A stretch of DNA of 64,000 bases, from the NCBI GenBank assembly GCA_020543525.1, contig JAHYIO010000039.1:1240001-1304000 (forward strand), written 5' to 3'. Position 1 is the stretch's first letter. Every line of letters begins with the position of its first letter. Shown here piece by piece: positions 56,501 through 64,000 of the stretch. The notes under the pieces were generated by a model. It made no database searches. It was not told where the DNA came from and worked only from the letters and a program-made list of their open reading frames with translations. The position numbers were made by a program, and so were the translations under genes. Source of the DNA: Coriolopsis trogii. Its lineage: Eukaryota; Basidiomycota; Agaricomycetes; Polyporales; Polyporaceae.

Positions 56501-59500
56501 CGCGCACTCGGTACTCGAGGACCTCCTCGGCTCTGGTACAGGTCCCGCTGGCAACCTCACTCCGGCCGATCTCTCGCGCTTCCTCGGCAAGCGCCGCGTT
56601 CAGTGCAGGACAGAGAACCCGCAGTTCAGCCTCTCGCTCGGGCAGAAATTCATCGGCTCTACAAAGTACGTCCTTCATCTTCAGCTTCAATTGCACCCCT
56701 CCCGCCCTTCGTCTCTCGATCATCATGTCTTCTGGCTTCTTGCATCCGGCTTCCCTGCTTGTGTCGCTCGCTTCCTCTCTTCCATGCGACCCGCCCAATG
56801 CGCTATCATGTCGCTGACGTGTCCCCCCACAGCGCCGCGTTCATCCTCAAGGTCTTTGGGGGCATCGTCGCCGACCTCCGCACGTTCTTGCTGGAAGAGC
56901 GTCTCCCGGACGGCTGGGAGCCGCGCGTCCGCCACCGCGCGGGGCTGACCATGACCGAGATCAACGTCACCATCGGCCAGGTCGAGTTTGGGGTCACGGA
57001 GGAGGTCGACGGCCAGATGCATGCTCCGCGGCCGTCGGGGAAGATGCCCGGCAAGTTCTGAACGATGTGGGGAGGTCGAGTAGCAGGGTGTCGGAGACTG
57101 CTCTGATGTGGGTTTGAGGATGTTTCGCTCCGTGTCTTAGAGAACTATTGCTCCAGTTATTGTTTGCTGCTGTGGACCATCAGTCCTGGGGCGCTATTCT
57201 ATCACACGTAGTTGGTTATCAACATTGTGTTCAAATTCTACGGCCATTGTGATGGCGTGCACTGATGTTCAGACAAAGTCAAGAGATAGCCTCACAACGC
57301 TTAACTGATGCTCGAAAACCTGCGTGGAGGTATCGCTCAAGTCTCTCGTGTTAGCTCATGTTCTACTCGTTCACGTGAATCATAAGCATTGATCAGTACT
57401 TGATGTCTATACGACGCCCGGAGGAGGCATAAACCAATGCCGCAGCGGCTGTCCGCTCTTCTTGACCTGTACCTCAAGCTTCTCCTCCCGACCGGGGTAC
57501 CGTATCGCCTGTCATATCGGCGCGCAGCATCAGTACGAGGCCGAGCAGTGTGACGATACCCGTGCGTTGGACGGCTCAGCACTCACCGTCCACGTCCTGC
57601 CGCCTGCAACGACCTTCTCCAGCGCGGGCTGTGCCTCCATGAGACGGAGGATGTCGGCCTTTGGGATCGCGGGGCGCGACGAGTGCGTGGCGTGCAGTTC
57701 GCCGACGTCCGTGATCGTGTGGAGCCGTGCGGCACGCACGAGCGCGTCTGCGAACCATCGCTGGATGATGCCGCCATGTCAGCTTGAATCCGGACGAAGA
57801 CAAGAACAAAGTCAACGCACGATGTCTTTGGAGGGCACGCTGAGCTTGAGCGTCTCGAGCTCGGTGCATTTGCGGAACAGGAGGCTCGTGCTCTCCTTTG
57901 AGAGCGTGCAGTTGCGGAGCGAGAGGTGGAGGAGCGTGGCGTGGTGGGCGTCCACGAGGTTGGCCACGAACCCGTCTCCGAGCGTGGTTTTGTCCGACAC
58001 CTTGAGGGAGAGCGACTGGAGCGGGGACGACCAGCTCCGCGTCCAGTTGATGAACGTCGTCCAGATCGTAGGTGTGGAGGTGCTGGGCCCGGGCGCGCTG
58101 TGAGTGTCGATTGCCAGGTGGCGGAGGAGGGGGAGGGGTGCGACTGTGCTCGGCATCGATCGACATGATTCCTGAAGACCCGCGAGTAAGATGAGCTCGG
58201 GAAGGAAAAGCACAGCGTATGAGACTGACATAAGTCGTAAAAGCTAAACTCTGTAAACGTGGCGTATGAACCAAGAGCCGAAGGACCGCGCTCTGATCCA
58301 CCTTCGAACAGTTCACGACGTGCAAACTATCCAACGATGTGAGATTGGGTAAAATAGTCTCGAGTATGTCGAAACTGAGTGTAGGTATGGACTGTGTGTA
58401 GTTGTCAGCATCGCACTCAGCAAGGCGGGCGAGACGTACGGTCAATGTGAGCGATGTCAGTGTTGGCCTGAGCGATTCGCTCCATCTTGGTAGTATATCG
58501 ACAACATTCCAAGACCCGGTATCTAACGTGAGTGCGCGTAGTCCGGTGACCTTGACAAGCTGAATCGTTTGTTCTGTCGTGAGGTTGGCTATGAAGCGCA
58601 TATATTCCAGAGATTCCTTGCCCTGGAGAGCGAGGAGAAAGTTTGGCATCACGTCAAGGGTACATGTGAAGGAGCCAAGATTCCTGCAGAGCGCAATTGT
58701 GCGCATGCAGTCGTCCATGAATTGTGGTTGTGGCATGAACTTGACGGTCGGAACCGCGCGTACGTCTAGTGCATCATATCAGTACAAGTCTAATGATTGA
58801 AGTAATTATTTGGAGGCAAAATAGGGGTCAAAGACCGGCAGTGTCATGGAGTTAGGAGCGTTACGCGTCGCACGGATTCACCGCCACTCAAACTGCGTAT
58901 GGAGCCAAATGTTTCTCGGGAGAAAAGGTCCATTGGACATCTTTTATTAGAGTGCATTCGCTGCGGCCCGGGCTATTCTGTTCTGAGCTATCGAATTTCA
59001 GTCTTGCACTAGAGGGAAGTGACTTCTACAATGTGGGGCCTGCCGCCCATTTGTTTTGAACAGGACACTCGTTGCGACACCGCAATAACACAGGCAGACG
59101 ACCATCGAAACCTCTGCCTATTTTGCAGCAACGTGGCATCCCTACCATGGTTCTGACCTGAGTGGTGCCCTCTCGTAGCTCCCAACTTTCGCTGCTTTCA
59201 TCAGCGATTCTGTGTCCTGGGACCCAGCTTATACACCATATCGCAAGAAAAAGAAGAGGGTGCAAATGCTGCAGGGCTGCGTGAACCCGTGTAATGCCCT
59301 ATGGTTCCGTACGTCAAATTCAGTCGCTTACCGATATGTCGAACGTGCATAGCAAGACTTGTATGCGCTAATACCGCAGCAAAAGGAGATATGATCTGAT
59401 CTAGTAGCTCAGCATCCTGCATCGTCAGGAGTGAAAGAAACCCGTACGGAAGGATATCGTTTGGCTTGGTTCAATCCGAAAGTAAGGGTCCTGTATAGTC

Positions 59501-62500
59501 GAGGAATAACACCAGCCAAGAAAGATCTGCTGACAAGGGAGATTGAGACCAGGTCATTTCCAGCGAGGTACGCAAAAATGAGTTCGAGACAATCGAGGTT
59601 GAGATTGTCGGCAGAGACCATGTTGTGGATGGACAAGTTGAGAAGGCTAGACGCCCGATTGAAGCACAATTATGACCGGCATCTGCCGGCACTTGCCGGC
59701 GTCCTCGTCCACGCCGCCGATCCAGCTTCAAGCACGCTCTCTCAACTTTGCCTCTCACCTTCCCGACGTCGTGTTCGACGATGCCGGGCTCATCCCCATC
59801 TCTTGGCTCTCTGAGCTCACCCTCTCCTACGCCTCCTCCACGCGAAGAGCATCAGTCCAACCACGGCGATCCCACCGGCCTCGACAGCGGCTCGGAGCTC
59901 TCTGAGCTCACCGAGGAAGAACAGGACAACGACACTCGGCCGAAAGAAGACGACACGACCCGCAGCGTGGCGCGCAAGAAGAAACAACGAGGAGATCTTT
60001 CTCCTCAAGATATGTGGGGCTGGGTGAAGAAGCCCGCCGGGAAGGAGAAAGGCTGGCGCAGTACGTTCGAGGAGGAAGAGGAAGAAGAACAAGCTGGCCC
60101 TGCGACGGCAATGGAGGAAGAGGAAGAGGACGACCAAGACAAGGGTATGGATTCCGACCGCGAAGTCTCTCTCGACAAGGATGGCGCGCTCAGCGACAAT
60201 GAAGTTGTCGATGATGACGAGGAGGAGGCCCCAGAAGGTGACGTCGAGTCGGGGGACGAGGGATTACCCCGCGAAACCCGCAATTCTCTCCCTGGGGACG
60301 TGTCTGGAGACGACAATGATGATCCGGACTACGTCGACCCCGACGAGGCAGACATTCAGCAGTCGCCCAAACCGGTGGCGTCACCTGACCTCACCGACGA
60401 CGAGCACGACAATGCCGGTGAAGACGAAATTTACGAGGACGATGTTCAGGACGTTGAGCCGACCACTAAAGAGGGCTCCGAGGTGGATGAGGAAGAAGAG
60501 GTCGGTGTCGACGATGTTGAGCTCCCCGACGCCGACGAACTCCCCACGACCGAAGCAGCCACCCCCGCGAATGGCATTGAGGAAGGTGTAGACGTCGATC
60601 CAGACGCGACTATGGATGTCGACGCTGTCCCTAATGTGCTGTTGTCACCAGTCGCAGTCGCAGCATCCTCCATCACAGCCGGTGGCGCCAGACCACCATC
60701 TCCGTCTTTCTCTCAGCCCTCTACACCGTCGGGATCGCGCGCTTCCTCGCGCTTCCCCTCTGCAGAACCTGGACAAGAGCAGGAAGTGCCCTCTGAACCC
60801 GAGGCAGAACCTGAGCCCGAGCGGAAGGCTCCGACCAGTCGGGGCAGTCGCGCGAGGAAAGCCAAAGGTCGGACGCGAGCTGCCCGACGCTCTAGGGCTG
60901 CAGCCGTGGCCGAGGCTCCGGAAGGGGATGCAGACAATGACCACGCACAGTTCGCGGAAGGCGAAGGGTTGGACGCTGACGATGACGTCGCCACACCCGA
61001 CCTCGACCTCGACTCCGACCTGCAGCCGGCACATCGTGCTGAGGCGCTCGACGAGTTGGCGAGGATAGAGCTGAAGTTTTCGTTGCTGAGAGAGCGGCTG
61101 TATGTGGAGAAGATGGACTCGCTGGCTTGGGAAGAGGGCTTGATTGCTGATGGTGCGTTGTGTTACGTTCGTTCGAGTGTGGGGTCTGAAGGCGTCTCCA
61201 ACGGTGGGCAGGGTCGCACCCGGAGTTGCTGCATTTGCACGCGGAGTTGTCGCAAAGACGTGACAAACGACTGGAACTCGCTGCGCGGCGACGCGATTTT
61301 GAGGTCGAGAATGTCAGGAAGCGGCGGCGACTAGATGAGTCGGGCGCATGGAGTACTTGGAAGGTACGCAGGGTCATAGAATCAGTTTCCGTCTATGCGA
61401 CTGACTTGTCATTCAGAATGAGCGAGATGAATTACAGAAAGCCATGATTGCGGAGACTAATGGCAAGAAACGGCGGCTCGAACGCGAGCGGAAAATGATC
61501 GAGAGGCCCCCACCAGGTAAGCCTGCGTTTTGTATCCCATCGAGAGCCATGCCGACGCTTGCAACACAGTTCGTGTCTTCCCAATGCCTATGCATGATGT
61601 TCCTCCTGCGCCGAGTCTTCGCGATATCGTCAAGTCAAGTCCGTTCGGCCTCCCCGAGATCACTGGCTCCAACACGAAACGCTCTCGCAAGAAGGAACAA
61701 GTACCCCAGCACCCTCTGGCTTATCCTACATTGGCTCCTCTATCTCGAGGAGAGATATACAACGACCTCGAGCTCTTCCACGCGCACCGTCATGTTGCGG
61801 CTGGATACGACCCGCATCGGCACATGCCAGGACTCATGAATGCTGTCCTAGGTGGAGGAATTCCTCCCGGAATAGATCCATATGTCCTGGGCATGCAGGT
61901 CGTGGACGGTGCAGGACGGTTTGTCCCGCCTCCACAGCAGCATGGCATGATACAAGGCTTTGCTCCTCAGCCTCGACACCCGCACCATCAGCCCGCTCCT
62001 CTTGGTATGATGCAACATCCACCCCACGCCCAGATGCCCATGGACCCTGAAATACAGGCTGCGATGCGACAACCTGGCCACCCCTTACATCCTTCCCAGT
62101 TCGGCCCCGGGCCGGGTGCCGGACCGCTCATGAGACGCTCGATATCTCCCGTTCCCCTCGGAGGTGGTGGCCAGAACTCTGTTCCTACGACTCTGGGCGG
62201 CGGTCCTGTGCCTCCTGGATTTGCTGGTGCGAAGCCAAACGGATGGTCTGGTCCTTCCAGCAGCAAAGACTCACGGCGCATGAATGGCGAGACCGATAGG
62301 GAGCGTATGACGGAGGTGCTTGCCCAGAAGGAACGTGCAGATCGAGAACGCCTACAGCGCGAGCTCGACCGCGAGCGCGAGAGGGAGGCAGAGCGATCCT
62401 ATCAGATGCCTCATGCACAACCTCGCCACCATACGCATGCGCATGTCCACAACAACCCACAGGCGCAATCCGCCCACAGTCACCCCCACACACATCCGCA

Positions 62501-64000
62501 CCATCATCATCACGTACACCACCATCATCACGGGCCGGGCACGCACCCTCCACCTATGGCGGGCTTGCCCTCAAATGCTGGTCCCGCACACCAGACTCTC
62601 AGTCCTCACAGCAGCCGAGGGGAGTTTGAGCAACGACGACCACGCTCTGGAGCACCCACAGAAGTCATCGAGCTGTCAGTATCGCAATCGAAACCGTCGA
62701 TGCCATCGCCCAGTATGTCCGCGTTTTGGCAAGGAAACGATGATTCCGTCGATCACCGCGAGCGGGAACGAGGGAGAGCCACAGGTCCGTTGGGTCCGCC
62801 ACCGCCTGGGCCGAACGAACGCATGATGACACCTTTCACAATGGGTCCTTCGCAGGCGCTGCAAAGAAGTCTGCCGGGCTCACCTCGGAACATGCTGGGC
62901 GGCACTGGACCTTCTAACCCTCCTCCTATGACTTCTTCTCGTCGTGGATCGTGGTCTGCAGCCGCAGAGGATATGGGTCATGGGCGACCTTCGTCTAGTG
63001 CTTCGGGTGCCGGGTTCCCACCTGGTCCATCTGGTTCCGGCTCACAGCGCGGTTCGGTAGCAAGATTGCCCCCGCCGCCCTCAGTAACCGGATTCCAAGA
63101 GTCGTACGGCTCCTCCCCTCGTAGCAACGGACGTACGCTACCGCCTTCAAGCCCGTCCTCTACACCGTACAACGGATCGCTCCGATCCCCAGTGCGTTCC
63201 ACACACCAAGGGCGGGTCCCGATCGGTGGTCCGCTTTCTCCCCCTCCGTCACTGCCACTCAGCCCGCGTCCCATGGGTGGTCCACCACCGAGGGTGCCCA
63301 GGGGATCTTCTCCACCGCTCACGAAGGCCCCTCTTCCGAAGCTCGGTGGCTTCCCCATACCCGAGAGTGGCAACATCGCTCAGATACCAATGGGTACTGG
63401 TGGATCTATCCCTCCTTCCTCGGCCATGCTGCCACCCTTGTCCTCGGCTCTACCACCATCTCGGATGGCAAACGGGTCTCTCGCGGAGAAGGTCGCACCG
63501 CAGCTGCCTCCCGCGAAAGCCGTATCGGTGCCCGGCGACGGGTCATAACAGACGTCAATTTCATCATATGTTCACTCGAATGCTGTGCGGTTTGTACATA
63601 TCATCATCCTCGCTCTACGTACTCACTCTTCGTATTGTTCTCAATTTCTGTTGTCCTCTCTACTCTAGTCGGATTTGTTCAGCTCGATCGTCTGTTTTGT
63701 TAGCAAAGTGGCTCACAATGTATCTTGGTTAAATCTGTTCGCACACAGAAGGTTTCGAGGGCATCGTTGCTCGCTCGTCAGTTCGACTATGCGATACAGT
63801 GGCTGGCCGCAATGAGGCAAGCGTATAGAACGCTTAGCACGTGGTCGCTAGATGTGTCATCTTGAACTTCTGCTCGAACCAACAATTGACCCCATCGACC
63901 CGTTTCAGTTGTCTCACTAGCATGTCGACTGTCACGGTAGAAACCGCCACTCAAGGTCAGTTTGTAAGGCGCTAGCTCACACCTACTGACCCGTCTCCGA

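Overview
The window is nuclear DNA of a filamentous basidiomycete, most likely an agaricomycete wood-decay fungus (Polyporales-like; this placement is an inference from gene content, no database was searched). Genes are dense, cut by many short introns (about 46-80 bp, GT-AG with a few GC-AG) and lie on both strands. The families are typical of Agaricomycetes: FunK1-type kinases, F-box/LRR proteins, a membrane-anchored heme-thiolate peroxidase, aryl-alcohol-dehydrogenase-like aldo-keto reductases, a GH28 pectinase and lineage-restricted orphans. No CRISPR, operon, rRNA or convincing tRNA was seen.

Layout. 1-3.2 kb is gene-poor, with a cluster of CTCCTGCAGGAG-type palindromes. 3.3-5.9 kb: secreted GH28 hydrolase in 15 short exons. 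6.5-8.5 kb: NADPH oxidase with a NoxB-like N-terminal extension. 9.1-15.0 kb: full-length ABCC/MRP transporter. 16.7-17.5 kb (-): small basic nuclear-looking protein, followed by a 331-bp non-autonomous hAT-type element with perfect terminal inverted repeats and 8-bp target duplication, inserted in the divergent promoter shared with an orphan at 18.1-20.1 kb. 21.1-22.4 kb: signal-peptide/one-TM protein. 23.5-25.1 kb (-): protein with an ADP-ribosyltransferase-like (DUF7587-like) N-terminal half and a C-terminal TM segment. 25.1-28.4 kb: large gene-poor gap. 28.4-29.2 kb: small protein with repeated LFDGP motifs.

30.9-35.0 kb holds the divergent housekeeping pair SOF1 (-, rRNA processing) and RTF1 (+, Paf1 complex). 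35.4-36.1 kb: unrecognised small gene. 37.2-42.5 kb: two tandem FunK1-type kinase genes, the second lacking the N-lobe. 43.2-47.6 kb: two tandem aryl-alcohol-dehydrogenase-like reductases. 47.8-53.3 kb: F-box-like, one-TM and F-box genes on the minus strand. 53.6-54.9 kb: RCF1 (+) and URM1 (-), convergent. 55.9-57.1 kb: heme-thiolate peroxidase. 57.4-59.6 kb (-): F-box/LRR protein. 59.8-63.5 kb (+): large Sds3/Dep1-like subunit of an Rpd3L-type histone deacetylase complex.

There is no single pathway. Core functions (SOF1, RTF1, RCF1, URM1, Sds3-like) sit among lifestyle genes (GH28, Nox, ABCC, AAD reductases, peroxidase) that fit breakdown of plant material and handling of aromatic compounds and reactive oxygen. 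Exon boundaries were read by eye from splice signals and frame continuity; those given exactly are phase-consistent unless stated.
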